A stretch of 64,000 bases of DNA, taken from NCBI GenBank assembly GCA_021234155.1, contig JAJEKV010000047.1:2408494-2472493 (forward strand), given 5' to 3'. Of this stretch, positions 1 to 10,521 are shown one piece after another. Positions within the stretch are counted from its first letter, which is position 1. Each line of letters begins with the position of its first letter. This stretch comes from Isoetes taiwanensis (lineage: Eukaryota; Streptophyta; Lycopodiopsida; Isoetales; Isoetaceae). Below the pieces are notes generated by a model. It saw only the letters and a program-made list of their open reading frames with translations, searched no databases and had not been told where the DNA came from. The translations under genes and the position numbers were made by a program.

Positions 1-166
1 GAATTGATTCTTATCATTAGTCTCCTATTCTGGAGTAAGTACATTGTGCTCCAGGCTCGTGCTCCTGTGGCATCTCTGTGTGCTTACACAGTTAAATGAG
101 ACATGTAAATTTTGTACTTTTTCTCTGATTAATAAACTTTTTGGCTTTCGTCCTTCAAAAAAAAAA
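1..166 (+). mobile_element. LINE 3' end with poly(A), copy A
   Basis: This is the 3' untranslated end of a LINE. It ends with an AATAAA-like stretch (AATAAACTTT) and ten A residues at 157-166. The same sequence at 13542-13707 is preceded by a recognisable zf-RVT (reverse transcriptase zinc-binding) coding remnant, which shows what kind of element this is. The rest of this copy lies outside the window. No ORF here is real. Confidence 0.6.
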
Positions 167-1688
167 GTAATGGAATCATCAGCTGAAGCACCCATAGTGC
201 ATAAAACAAATAACGGTCGGAATATAAAAGCATAATGGTAGCAAACATCCTATAGGAAGCTTTAAAAGATTGAACATGCATGCACAACGTCTCTGGTCCG
301 AAATGAGATGAAAATGATAAACTTCAACTGGAATAGAGATAGTAAGAAGATAAACTATTATTCTGTCTTCTACATGCGTCTCGTGAATTATCAAACATAT
401 CCGCATCCCCATGAAAACCCAAAACCACATATCTGATCAATTAAGTATTTCCCGATTTTTGGTATATCAGAAACATTTTCCGGTAGCCAAAACCCTTGAA
501 ACCTTAGGATATTAACCTGAACAAAAATTCTAAAAAGTTTCCCACTTGCCGGAAAAACCAAATTTAAACAATAGATTAAATACTTATTTTAAAAGAAAAA
601 TAAAAATTGCTTGGACAATGGTAAAATGTTGAACGGTAAGAGTATACTTGTGTTAGTCATAAAATCCTAATCTTGAAACCTTGATACAAGCTTAAATTTT
701 GTCTAGAACTAATATATTTCCATGGGGATGACCCATCTAACCATAAAAGTCTTCTTGCTTAAAATAATTGGAAAGCTTGTTAGGTAATCTTGACGCTTAA
801 GAAATAATTCAAAATAAAGTTCTCTTGCATATTGGATGTTACTTCGGCACATTCTGTTGGAAATTTTGATAAACCCATATTAAATGATATGTGCAATTAT
901 TGGCATAACCCAAATAACCCTTCCATTTAGTTGGGTCATGATTGAGTTATCGCAGAACATGGACATTACAAAATGAAACTTGTGGAGAAGTATAAGCGAA
1001 CTTTGCCAGAATAATAAGCAAAGTTGGGAGACAATCAAGTTTCAAAATTCTTTAGTATTAAAATTGCAAATCAGATACATAGTATTCTTAAATTCTTTAT
1101 TAACGATTATAAAGATGTCAAGTCCTCTAAATGAATTGAGGCCATTTCTAATAGAACTGAAATGAAAGTGGACAAGAAAATTTTTAGCCTAAAATTTTGG
1201 ACTTGGAAATTTTTAGCCTAAAGGGCTGGAGTCGACTATTTCTGATTGTGGATTCAATCAGGGTTGTAACCATGGACTTGGTTATCTTAATTTGCCATAT
1301 ACTTTCTTGATCGAGGACGATCAATCCCGAGAAGGGGAGGAATTGATATGGTGGTGCTCGGGGGAGTGGCTCGGAGAGCAAGAACAAGATAGTCGCATGG
1401 GAATTGAATATTAAGACCTGCACCATTGAGATATTTATGGAACCTCGGAAAAGGTTGACATCCTATAATTGGCCCACGTACCTTTACCTTTTTCCAAAAG
1501 GCTCCTTAATCCCTATATAAAGGGAAGAGGTGCACTTATTGGATTCTGTTCCATCTCCATCCCTGTCTGCTCCTTCAATCGTCTCTTGCCACCTACCATA
1601 AACTCTGTATCTGCTTCTTAGAGAGGACTCTCTAAGGGTTGATGATTCTAAACCTTCTTCTTGATTGAATAAAATTGCGCATGGACTA
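167..1688. other. Unidentified DNA, tandem-duplication copy A
   Basis: No gene is recognised in this stretch. It is AT-rich with stop codons in all frames. At 1514-1520 there is a TATATAA box, followed by a pyrimidine-rich stretch and a GAATAAAA signal near 1668. The arrangement looks like a promoter-to-polyadenylation segment of an LTR or a short transcription unit, but no matching second LTR was found. The same DNA recurs at 13708-14055 plus 16307-17479. A 30-bp unit containing TTTTTAGCCTAAAGGGCTGG is duplicated at about 1185-1226; in copy B both units match well. Confidence 0.5.
1514..1520 (+). promoter_or_regulatory. TATA-box-like motif
   Basis: TATATAA lies in a GC-balanced context, followed about 30 bases later by a CT-rich stretch. 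It is repeated in copy B near 17305. It lies about 170 bp upstream of the non-autonomous LTR element and may drive it or an unrelated transcript. There is no experimental support. Confidence 0.35.
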
Positions 1689-1827
1689 TGCTGCCACATT
1701 TTGGCAGCATAGAAAAGCCATTTGCATGAACTACACCTTTGGCTAACATTTGGTTTGACACATGTGTGCATGAGCTAATCAAGCAACAGAATTGAAGACA
1801 TCTACCTTTGAAGACTGTTAGAAGACA
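1689..1827 (+). repeat. Left short LTR, copy A
   Basis: This direct repeat matches 5936-6075 with only a few differences. It begins inside a perfect 11-bp inverted repeat (stem 1686-1696 and 1702-1712, loop CATTT). It ends AGAAGACA, giving TG...CA termini. A third, partial copy of the element begins exactly one base after this repeat's end (44143), which supports the boundary. Confidence 0.6.
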
Positions 1828-3427
1828 TTTGTGATGAAGAACGAAGGGAGAACATTGATTGAGCATCATACAAGTATGGCAAGAAAGTTGAGATTCAAGC
1901 AAGAAGATTTGAGCCTAAATTCAAGACCCCTTGTTAGAGTTTGGAAGACCCCTCAAGTTTCATTGGTATGTGGCTAGATCCAAGTCATTTTGGTATTAAT
2001 TCCATTTTCCAAGGCTTCTTTCATGTTCCTACCATCTTGATCCCATTCATGACTTCCTATCTCCATACTCCATTGCCATTTCCCCTAGCCAAAGGTTGGC
2101 AAAGTTTCTTTTTTCTAGTAAAAGCACATCACATACCTATTATTCATCCACTTTCTTGAGAAAATGCAAAAAACTCCACCAAATTTTGCTATTCCTAAGG
2201 TCTAAGACCATTTGTGCACAAGTGCCAAATATTATGCCAATTCATCCACATCATCTTCAAAATGCCAAATGTCATCCACAGCATCACTCAAGTACATCCA
2301 CATCACCATACACATGTCATCCACCTCATCACCACATCACAAAAAGTTTTGACTAGAAAAAAGTTATTTTACCACCTTGCTTGCCACATCATCACCTCAT
2401 TGTGCCATGTCATCACCCATTTGCCACATCACTCTATAACCTTGCCACCTCACCAAAATTAGCCTCATTTTGAGCCAAAAATTAAGATGCTTTTTTTTTT
2501 TTTGCTAAAAGATTCTCCCATCACGTAGAGCATCAAAAAAAATTCCATGTGGAAAAAAGAATTTTTGAAAAAGACCTTGTTATGACCCTCATATTCCATT
2601 TCTTAGGAATCGTGCCAAATTAAAAAAAACAAAAAAAAAATTCCTATTTACTCCCTTTGGCCTAGTCACTCATTTCCCCAATCACCTTTTGCCACATGGC
2701 ACCTCGAGTATGTGAGGTGGCAGCCACATGGAAATAGCATATGAATAAATTATAAAATTCAGAATTTTATGCCTTATATACCCGAGCTTTTTTTTTGTAA
2801 ATATGCCTTTTCAAAAATCCATAGATTTCCAACTGCTCATCCAAAAATTCTGAAACTTTGTCATGTGCATGCCTTCTTACTCACCTTACCCCAGTCCAAG
2901 TTTCATGATTTTAGGACTTTTTCATCTCCAGTTACAGATGGTTGTTCCAAAAGTTTCAAAATTTCTGATACACTCATTGAAAATTGTGCATTTCAAGTGC
3001 GCTTGTTCAAAAAATCCATACTAAGCAAAGGAAGCTTCCAAAAATCCTGAAATTAAATACCAAGTATCCTCTACTACTGTTCTCTCACCATTCCAAGTTT
3101 GAATAAGTTTTAGTGCACGGATCCCAAGATATGGATATGCAAACTTGGCATTCCCAAAACTGTCAAAATTTCAGGGACAGATGAACTTTTGCAATTTGCT
3201 CCATTCTAATCCATCATTTGCTTTGAGGATTGATCACCCTAAGTGATCTGGAGGTTCTAAACCACCGAGGTTGAAGGTTTTGCGGGACACCTTCAACATT
3301 TTGGAGGTTCTACCGAGATCCTTTCTGGTAGACATTCCGTCGTGGCTATTGAGCAATTAAGCATGCAAGTTTCTGATGTTCTGAGTATTCTTGATGGTCT
3401 TTGAGTGCCTAAAGTTTTGATAATGCG
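1828..3427 (+). other. Untranslated leader of the non-autonomous LTR element
   Basis: This 1.6-kb non-coding stretch lies between the left LTR and the gag-like ORF. It contains a CA/TC-rich section (about 2240-2450, many CATCATC/CCACATC runs), poly(T) at 2490-2503 and scattered A-runs. Stop codons occur in all frames. It recurs at 17624-19223 and, in a longer form, at 44143-46277. Confidence 0.55.
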
Positions 3428-4168
3428 ATGGAGCAAGCTTCTCAAGGAGAAAAGGTTGCAGCAGTTCCAATTCCCATACAAGTTGATGTGATCTCTCCAA
3501 TTCCAGCACCTCTTTATCATGGTCTTGAAGAACCTGAGCTTTATCTTTGTAGATTTGAAGACTATTTTGATGATTATGGTAAGAGAAGAGGAGAAAAGAT
3601 TGATGTATTTGGCAGGTGCATGAAAGAGGAAGCAAGCCATTGGTTTGAGTACCAAAAGGCTTGCGAGGTGCATGATTGGGATGAACTCAAAAGGAACTTC
3701 ATCAAGAGATTTGGGGTGCCAACCACACAAGAAGAGGTCATTCAAGAGCTGCCAACAATTGTTTTGAGGAAGAATGAAGGGGTGCCAAGTTTCGCGGAAA
3801 GATTTCATGCCTACATGCTCAAGTGCAAAAGGTACAAAGTGGAATGGTCTACTCTTCATTTGCTTGTTTACTTTGTGCAAGGTTTTAGATCACATTCCAA
3901 TGTTTACAAGAAAATGCTGAAATGCTTTCATAAAGGTATGTTCTATTCTATACAACAAGCCTTTGAAAAAGCTTTGGAAATAGATGATCTTTTGACATAT
4001 CTTCAAAAGCATGATGTTTATGAGCAGCCTCTTGATACTAAATCTCTCATATGTGAAAGAAAGATAAGCTCAGATCAAAGGGAAACCTTGGAGGAGAAAA
4101 TGGAAGAAGATGAGGTATGCTTGGATGCTAGTATGTCTCTCTCTTTTTGCGGCCATGGAAAATTATAG
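3428..4168 (+). CDS. Gag-like protein of non-autonomous LTR element, copy A
   Basis: This is a 246-residue ORF starting MEQASQGEK. It resembles the retrotransposon gag (Retrotrans_gag, capsid) family. About residues 30-160 carry the family's typical features: a small N-terminal helix pair (YLCRFEDYFDDYG), an aromatic ASHWFEYQ motif, the WDELKRNFIKRFG helix and a FAERFHAYMLKC segment. There is no CCHC zinc knuckle and no protease. The likely role is assembly of virus-like particles around the element's RNA. The ORF is intact here but frameshifted in copy B (19224). It is followed after 12 bases by a second ORF. The family call is based on motif pattern only. Confidence 0.65.
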   Translation: MEQASQGEKVAAVPIPIQVDVISPIPAPLYHGLEEPELYLCRFEDYFDDYGKRRGEKIDVFGRCMKEEASHWFEYQKACEVHDWDELKRNFIKRFGVPTTQEEVIQELPTIVLRKNEGVPSFAERFHAYMLKCKRYKVEWSTLHLLVYFVQGFRSHSNVYKKMLKCFHKGMFYSIQQAFEKALEIDDLLTYLQKHDVYEQPLDTKSLICERKISSDQRETLEEKMEEDEVCLDASMSLSFCGHGKL

Positions 4169-4180
4169 CAAGAATCAGTC

Positions 4181-5264
4181 ATGGCAGTAAGTAATTCAGC
4201 ATATTCATGTGACAAAAAGGTACCTTATGATGTTCCGGAGGTGGTTTCTTTCTTGGATACCATTGCCAAATCTGATTTTCAGGAGTTAGAGCATGTTAGC
4301 ACTCATATAAATCCAAGATTTGCATGTTTTGAAGGTGATTCACATAAGGCCAGCCATGACACCCTAAAGAATGCACATGGATCAGAGGTTTTGATTGCTA
4401 ATGAGGTAAGTCTTATAACATCTCATATGGTTGAGGAGTTTGAGCATGTTCTCTTGTATGATGTTGTTGAGTTTGAGCATTGCCATGAAGAAAAGAGTGT
4501 TGAATGCATGAGAAGCCCTGAGTATGAGAATTTTTATACCATTCAAGCATTTGAGGAGGATTATGAACCATGTTTGTGTGAATTAGAAGTGGAAAACATT
4601 GATCTCTCACTATTTCAATGCTCCAAAAATAAGTTCGGGGACTTGAATGCCATGACAGTCATAATAGCAGCTCACATTATGAAGTTTTTAATTTTGAAAC
4701 ATGTGTATCAGCTGAAAACTCAGGTGAGGATGATTTGCACATGCCTCAATTAAAGAATTATGCTTTCTTGGATGATTTGAAGCAAATTTTTGAGTTAAAA
4801 ATGCAAGTTTTAGATGATGTGATAGCATATGAAGCTTGTGTAGATCTGATCAGTCCTAAATTTCAGCTTTGTGGCAGTCAAAAGAGTCTGAAAATGATAA
4901 GGAATCAGTCCCATGTGTGGTTGAGCATGAAGAAGTTAATTTTTTGACTAGTTTTGAGCATGACAATGTAGTTGAACTTGAGAAATCAGACTTGAGCAAC
5001 ATCTTATCCAAATGTGCAGCAGCAAAACATGAACATCCAAGGTCCTTTTCAGCATTTGAGAACAACAAGTTGATTGGATCATGCCAACATAGCAGATATT
5101 ACTATGTTACATCAGATTTGCCACTTTTGTATGCTAGTACAATCATCTTTGAGCAGGCCATAACATTGTGGCATATTGTTTTGCCACTTATCTTGGTGCA
5201 AACACAAGTAATCTGCATCCTACTATTTGAAGGATGCATACCGATGAGAGTTGGAGTTGGCTGA
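4181..5264 (+). pseudogene. Second acidic ORF of the non-autonomous element, frameshifted copy A
   Basis: The product starts MAVSNSAYSCDKKVP. It is rich in Glu, Asp, Cys and His, with many VEFEHCHEE-like runs. No family is recognised. Comparison with the intact copy B (19974-21059, 361 residues) shows two single-base losses here, near 4637 and 4877, which split it into three frames. It follows the gag-like ORF directly and could be a C-terminal gag extension or an accessory protein. Its reading frame is open over 1 kb in copy B, which argues for past selection or recent spread. Confidence 0.5.
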
Positions 5265-5420
5265 AGCATGTACCATTCCATGATGTAACCCAAAGCAAGA
5301 CTTTACTTTGGTGCTACTGATAATACATGTGCTCATCATCAGAACATGTTTGCACATGTGAACAGATCATACATAGCTGATTCTATCATATTGCTACCAT
5401 CCCATCATGTCCACACCATG

Positions 5421-5565
5421 TGCACATCTCATTTGTCATGTTTCCACATCCTTTTCCATCTGCACATCTCATTTGTCATGTTTCCACATCCTTTGCCATA
5501 TGTACGTCTCATTTGCCATGTTTCCACATCCTTTTCCATCCAGACATCTTATTTGCCATGTACAC
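5421..5565 (+). repeat. 40-bp tandem repeat, about 3.6 units
   Basis: Units start at 5421, 5461, 5501 and 5541 with an exact 40-bp spacing. Each carries a CATCTCATTTG(T/C)CATG core followed by TTTCCACATCC. The same array is at 21215-21360 in copy B. It lies in the 3' non-coding part of the non-autonomous element. Overlapping ORFs in this array are repeat artefacts. Confidence 0.8.
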
Positions 5566-5935
5566 GTATGTCCCATCATGTCCATATTATGTGCTCACAA
5601 GTGTATCCTTCTTCTTATCATATCATTCATAAGTCCCATCATGTCCACACCATGTACACATCATTCCCAACCATTCATCTCAAGTTGCCATTATGCCTCC
5701 ATATGTCACCTCTATTTTGCTAACCATACATTCATTTGTCATGCAGGCCCACCACATTCATAGTTCCATGATCATTTGCACATCATTTGGCCTACCTACC
5801 ATACTACCTTGCTTCTCTTTCTCATACCCATGTTGCCAACCATTTTTCCACATTGGCAACCATCAAGGGCTCTTGTGAATCCACATCTAGTTCAAGAGGC
5901 TGGGGGACCAGCCTATCCTTCTTTGTTTGGCATGA

Positions 5936-6075
5936 TGCTGCCACATTTTGGCAGCATAGAAGAGCCATTTGCATGAACTACACCTTTGGCTAACATTTGG
6001 TTTAACACATGTGTGCATGAGCTAATCAAGCAACAGAATTGAAGACATCTACCTTTGAAGATTTGTTAGAAGACA
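5936..6075 (+). repeat. Right short LTR, copy A
   Basis: This is a direct repeat of 1689-1827 that begins TGCTGCCACATTTTGGCAGCA and ends AGAAGACA. It is preceded by the GGCTGGGGGACC purine tract and a TTTGTTTGGCATGA spacer. A small difference (GATTTGTTAG against GACTGTTAG) separates it from the left repeat. Confidence 0.6.
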
Positions 6076-6115
6076 TCTTCTTTTTTATTTTGTGAGGTGG
6101 TTGGGTTTTGTGCCA

Positions 6116-6151
6116 GGGAACGCCGCATGTTACGCCGGATGCGGCGTTCCC
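6116..6151. repeat. GC-rich hairpin, 13-bp stem
   Basis: GGGAACGCCGCAT and its exact reverse complement flank a 10-base spacer. The stem is perfect here. In copy B (21909-21944) one stem position is changed (CCACAT), breaking one pair. Confidence 0.7.
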
Positions 6152-6823
6152 TTCCAATTTCCCTCCCCCTTGCGGGATGCAGGCTGGCAGAATTGAATGA
6201 GGACATCGCAGATCTCGAAGAACAAAGGCGCCGGAATTGAATGGCAAAATTTGAAATTGAATGGCAGTATACGAAATTGGGTCGGCTCCATTCTATCCTC
6301 CTCCATTTCATGCTTTGGCGCCTTCGTTCTCATTTCTGGCGCCTTCTTCTCATTTCTGGCGAAACGTTCTCAGAGTTGGGCTTTTCTTAATCGTTACTAC
6401 GGCTTCCAGAGAAAGAGATCTGCCCGTTTCGTCCGGTTCAGCACAATCTGTTGTCAAAATACTGCTTCTTGCAGAGCACAAAGCACTGCCTCGATTTCTC
6501 TTTAGACAATATAGTTGCAGAACCCATACCAAGTTCATGAAAAAGATTGAAGGGTTTTACACAGCATTCCGGAAGGATTAAACTAAAACCTGGTAAGAAT
6601 GCATGATTGCCGCTTTTGAAACGAATAGCAAAGTTTAAGAATCCTCTGCTTCCTAACCTGGGCGAATGATTTGGTTACAATGGACAGATTGGCAGATTCT
6701 GGAGCTAAACGGGTCCATTCTTGCAAAGGTAAGCTGAGCTGAGTGTTCATATTCGCATCATATTCCCTTGCACAAGACATCTGTATAAAGTATCTCGGAT
6801 ATTGATCTTAGTTGTTGCTGCAG

Positions 6824-6895
6824 GCACCAAATGAGCTACTAGCATATGATCTAACCAGTGGGAAAGCAGCGGTCTTGGTTGGACATAATTGTCAG
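6824..6895 (+). other. Putative exon, WD40-like, first copy
   Basis: These 72 bases lie between a TTGCTGCAG acceptor and a GTTAGA donor. They are open in phase 0 and read APNELLAYDLTSGKAAVLVG followed by HNCQ. The YDLTSGK...VLVGH pattern resembles the D-A strand of a WD40 repeat, a structural scaffold domain. A second copy lies 554 bp downstream (7378). No flanking exons of the same protein are recognised, so this is at best a fragment. Confidence 0.3.
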
Positions 6896-7130
6896 GTTAG
6901 ATTTCCTAGATGCATGGATGCCTTAGTAAAGTGCTAAAATGATTTTGCTGTATCAATGATCCATAAATACATCTATCTTTGTCTCTGATATCCGATGGTG
7001 TATTGCAATCTGAAATAATCAAGACTTGATGGAAAAGAATAGCTTCTATGGAAAGTTCCAAAGATATTATGATGGCTTCTAGCTGTACATGTTTGCTATA
7101 ATGATTGGTCTCATAGATCCAAGTGGTCTG

Positions 7131-7350
7131 GCCTAGACGTTAAAATAATCTTTCTAAAAGGGTCCTTAGCAAGCTAACTTGCTGACTGCTGTGTCAATTA
7201 GAACCATTATAGATCTAGGTACATCTATATAAAGTATCTGGCCTAGACGTTAAAATAATCTTTCTAAAAGGGTCCTTAGCAAGCTAACTTGCTGACTGCT
7301 GTGTCAATTAGAACCATTATAGATCTAGGTACATCTGTATAAAGTATCTC
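7131..7350 (+). repeat. 110-bp tandem duplication
   Basis: GCCTAGACGTTAAAATAATC begins at 7131 and again at 7241. The copies continue almost identically through GATCTAGGTACATCT.TATAAAGTATCT. The array also exists in copy B (22926 and 23038), where its second unit is more diverged. Confidence 0.75.
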
Positions 7351-7377
7351 GAATATGGATTTTAGTTGTTGCTGCAG

Positions 7378-7473
7378 GCACCAAATGAGCTACTAGCGTA
7401 TGATCTAACCAGTGGGAAAGCAGCGGTCTTGGTTGGACATAATTGCCAGGTTAGATCTGTGTACTTGCATGAA
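7378..7473 (+). other. Putative exon, WD40-like, second copy
   Basis: This repeats the 72 bases of 6824-6895 with two or three changes. Here the frame can run on through VRSVYLHETG to a CAG/GTTTTA donor at 7473. GHNCQVRSVYLHETG is a better WD40-like continuation than in the first copy. It lies just after the 110-bp tandem duplication, so the exon appears to have been copied together with its upstream intron end. Confidence 0.3.
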
Positions 7474-8506
7474 ACAGGTTTTATAGTATTAGTGTAAACA
7501 GTAGTGAAGATATTTGGCCATTTTTCTAAAGGCATAATATGGATATGCAAATATAGTAAGGGATCTTGCTGGACAACTTGAATGACAGTTTTGTATCAGT
7601 CATATCTATGCATAGCAGTTTGTATTTCATGTGATTAGCTAATATAGAATGAATTTGTAACCTGAAAAATCGAAAAAAAGGGGTTTTCTGTTAATGATTC
7701 TGGTATAACAGCAGTGCACATGTTAAGGACGGTAATGTTAGAATCGTAGCTTCCACCTTTTGCAAAAAGAAATAGTTAAAATTTTGCATATATGATCCAA
7801 AGCCCTGGTATACATAGTTGTGAATACAATAGTATGCAGATCATGGAATCCTTCCATAAAATATGGAACGATAAATATCACGGGTTACGGCTTTATAAAA
7901 GCGAGATAGTATAATTCGTTTAAAGATAATGATGAAGGGTTTAGGGTTTGAGCAGGCTTGGATTAAAGGCGGGGCTTGGATTAATTGAGGCAGTTGTTTT
8001 GGAGCAAGCAGTAGTTTTGTGGAAGAGTTGCAAGAGGTGAGCCCTTATTGGTGTTTCCGGATTGTGGACGTTTCACCATAGCAATTCAAGCTTTAATAAC
8101 ATGGACATGAAGGCGGATTTACTGAATGTGCCATTGAATGCCACGAAGCTTCGACCATTTCGACTTGCAAGCTATGATAGCTATTATTGTAATGATTTTA
8201 TACCCACCGACGGACTACCTGCTATAAAGTTTAGGATTGCAACTTTTCTTTGGTTGGTTCATTCACGGCCAGATCTAAGATTTGCAACATGTAAAATGAA
8301 CCAGCGGTCGCGATGCAACATTCTGCGGCAAAAGGCTTTTCATTGGTGAAGCCGGGTTCACGAACTATGAATGTGGCAAGCAAGCTTTGTATTAACGGCC
8401 CTGATTTTATTCCTTCTGGTTGTGTTGAGAACAATTCGTATATGCTTTGAACATGTAGGACATGTGTTGATTGCTATTTCTAATGTCATGATTTTTAAAC
8501 TTGCAG

Positions 8507-8632
8507 ATTCACAATCAGCCTTAAATTGATTGGGCCTGTGACGAAATCGAAGCAAGCCTTGGATTTGTTGGTGTTATGGAAATATCTGAAGCTGGAATGC
8601 ATCTTTCATAGGTGTATAGACCAGTCTGCAAG
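8507..8632 (+). other. Putative exon upstream of the Gypsy insertion
   Basis: These 126 bases lie between TTTTTAAACTTGCAG and GTTTGT. One frame is fully open and contains LIGPVTKSKQALDLLVLWKY. Good splice signals and an open frame suggest an exon, but the protein is not recognised. It is preserved at 24296-24421 in copy B with the frame open. Confidence 0.3.
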
Positions 8633-8762
8633 GTTTGTTCCTTTAGGCTGTCTCCAACACAATTCATGAATTACTTATGAATCAGTTGATCTTCGTAAAA
8701 GCAAGCATATTGTGTTAATGTGGAAAGAGTAGTATTCTGTAGATGGTAATGTACGTGCAGAA

Positions 8763-10248
8763 TGTGACGCTCCCTGAATATATACGACCCCGGCCGTATA
8801 CATACGGGGACTTTCCCCTCCCATGGCGACTATCTCGCCATGAGCAGGGCCCTCCGTCTGACCCGTGCCATCTACGTAGAGATGCTCGGGTGAAGGGCAC
8901 GGAGGTGTCATTCGGCCCACGCCTTCGATGGGCTCCTACGTCGCGGAAGCATGAATACAAGGGTTAGCACACAACATAAATCATATATATAAATAACCAC
9001 CACGAAGGGTGGCACATCCATCCAAATACCCACGGCAAAGAATATGCATATAAACTAAGAAAACACCCCAAACCTATGGTTCTACCCCGGCTCAGACTCC
9101 AGTGAGGATCGACTGACGGCTGGGCCTCAAGAGATCAGCAGACCGAGTCTTGGCATGGCGTTGGCTGGCATAGAACATCAGCTAGGGTTGTCCACTCCAT
9201 CCGCCCCTCCTGTGCACACTTTGCAGATGGGTCGATTCACGCTATGGCTTCGCTATAGCCTTCCGGAGACGCAGACTCAAGGTATCACCCTTTTGAGTCT
9301 ACTCCAGGGTTCATGACGCCCCGGTCCGATGAGGCAGGTCAGGGAAGCGTCCCCTTCCAGGATCACAGTGGTTCCATGGGTGAGCTAGAGAATACGTGCC
9401 GCATCAGCGACCCCCGCATCCGTACCCAACTTACTCACCCTAAATCTACTCAAAGTGCAAGGTGCTCCATACGGATCACACCTCTACACCCAGGGAGTGT
9501 CAGACCCATACCCGGCCCTCTACGTGACCGGCTATCAGGCCTAGCCCACTGTAGGAGTCCCAGGAGCCTTTTATGCTCGTGCAAGACCCCACCCCCACTT
9601 AACCACTGTGTCCCTTGTCTGGTGCTAAGCCAGACCATAGCGCCTACGACCCGGTGGTCTCTTGTACACAGGCCGCAACTAGTGGGAATATTACAGGGCT
9701 GTATCTAGGAGCATACTATCATAATTGAGCTCAGAGGTCTCTACCCCCCTTTAAACCCCTGTTTAATGGAAACTACTAATCTACTCCATATATTCATCCA
9801 TCATTTCGTAACAGAGCACCATTCATAATTGAAATGTAATTCTACTTACCAGAGAAGGGTTAATCTCAACAAAAGCAATCAGAAAAGATTATTATTCTAC
9901 AATTCACAATTAAACTACTACTAACCAGTGTTTCTGCTGGAGCCGTTATCGTGGGGTGCTTCCATGGTGACGTACGGAGGGTGACAGCAACAGCTAAAGG
10001 GTGTTTGACGATTTGGGGAAGATCAGCTACAGCTCTTGAGTGGTCAGCTGCTTCTGGGCGCTCAGGTAAGGGTCGAATTGTGGGTTAGAAGAGGGTGGCG
10101 CCTCCCTTTGGTGGCTCGATTTAGCAACCCCCATGCTGACCACTCGGGTTTTGCCAAGTGGCACCTTCCCAACCCATTAGTTGACCCAATACATGTGCCT
10201 TTATAATTATCCTTTATAATTAGATTAACATAGTTAACTAAATCCCTT
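8763..10248 (-). mobile_element. Truncated Gypsy LTR, family A (copy A)
   Basis: This matches the LTRs at 24548-26138 and 38722-40306, starting TGTGACGCTCCC. It stops abruptly at 10248, about 100 bases before the LTR end, where the sequence switches to a family B leader. The preceding five bases, CAGAA, match the target duplication of the complete element. It is therefore the same insertion, duplicated and cut at the tandem junction. ORFs inside it (for example at 9313-9708) are repeat shadows. Confidence 0.8.
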
Positions 10249-10290
10249 ACTTGCTTCATTTGGATAAGTTTTGGCCCAGATTTGGGGTCG

Positions 10291-10363
10291 ACCACTCACA
10301 CAGTGCGCCAGGGTCGAATCGGTTTGCAAACCGAATTGGTCTGGGCGCACTCTGCGAGGGGTG
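10291..10363. repeat. Leader hairpin 1
   Basis: The outer arms ACCACTCACACAGTGCGCC and GGCGCACTCTGCGAGGGGT pair with few mismatches. The apex is the 12-base perfect palindrome GGTTTGCAAACC. Confidence 0.75.
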
Positions 10364-10445
10364 GGGCTCCATGTGAGTTAGGGTTGGGCAATTTCTACAA
10401 ACTAGGGTTCAAATCCTACCAAAGTTTTGGCATAGATCAGTGCTC

Positions 10446-10521
10446 GACCACTCACACAGTGCGCGAGAGGCAGTTAGGAATATAATCCTAAGTGGCCTGG
10501 GCGCACTCTGTGAGGGGTGGG
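10446..10521. repeat. Leader hairpin 2
   Basis: It has the same outer arms as hairpin 1 (ACCACTCACACAGTGCGC and GCGCACTCTGTGAGGGGTGG). The apex is different but again self-complementary: TTAGGAATATAATCCTAA. Confidence 0.7.

Larger units (their letters stand above)
1689..6075 (+). mobile_element. Non-autonomous LTR retrotransposon, copy A
   Basis: Two direct repeats of 139-140 bp, each starting TGCTGCCA and ending AAGACA, flank a 4.1-kb interior. The interior encodes a gag-like protein and a second acidic ORF, with no protease, RT or integrase. Short LTRs with gag but no pol fit a TRIM/LARD-type element mobilised by a helper. A purine-rich tract containing GGCTGGGGGACC lies at about 5899-5910, shortly before the right LTR, as expected for a PPT. 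No canonical Met-tRNA PBS follows the left LTR, and no clear 5-bp target duplication was found. The boundaries therefore rest on the repeats alone. Confidence 0.6.
6076..8762 (+). other. Gene-like DNA with exon-like pieces, copy A
   Basis: This stretch has no long ORF but carries several features of a broken or intron-rich plant gene. There is a GC-rich hairpin (6116-6151), a pair of identical exon-like segments bounded by CAG and GT (6824-6895 and 7378-7449), a 110-bp tandem duplication (units beginning 7131 and 7241), and another open exon-like segment (8507-8632). It is interrupted on the right by a Gypsy LTR. Copy B repeats it at 21869-24547. A 106-residue ORF at 6261 overlaps low-information sequence and is not accepted as a gene. 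Confidence 0.45.

Noticed and set aside
5346-5763. Overlapping ORFs of 118-125 residues
   Set aside because: They arise from the 40-bp tandem repeat, which is open in several frames.
6261-6581. 106-residue ORF conserved in both tandem copies
   Set aside because: Conservation is explained by the duplication. The overlapping frames are equally open and no domain is seen. It could be a 5' exon but there is nothing to support it.
9313-9708. 131-residue ORF repeated at 25100-25495 and partly at 39273
   Set aside because: It lies inside the non-coding Gypsy LTR and recurs only because the LTR is repeated. No protein-like features.
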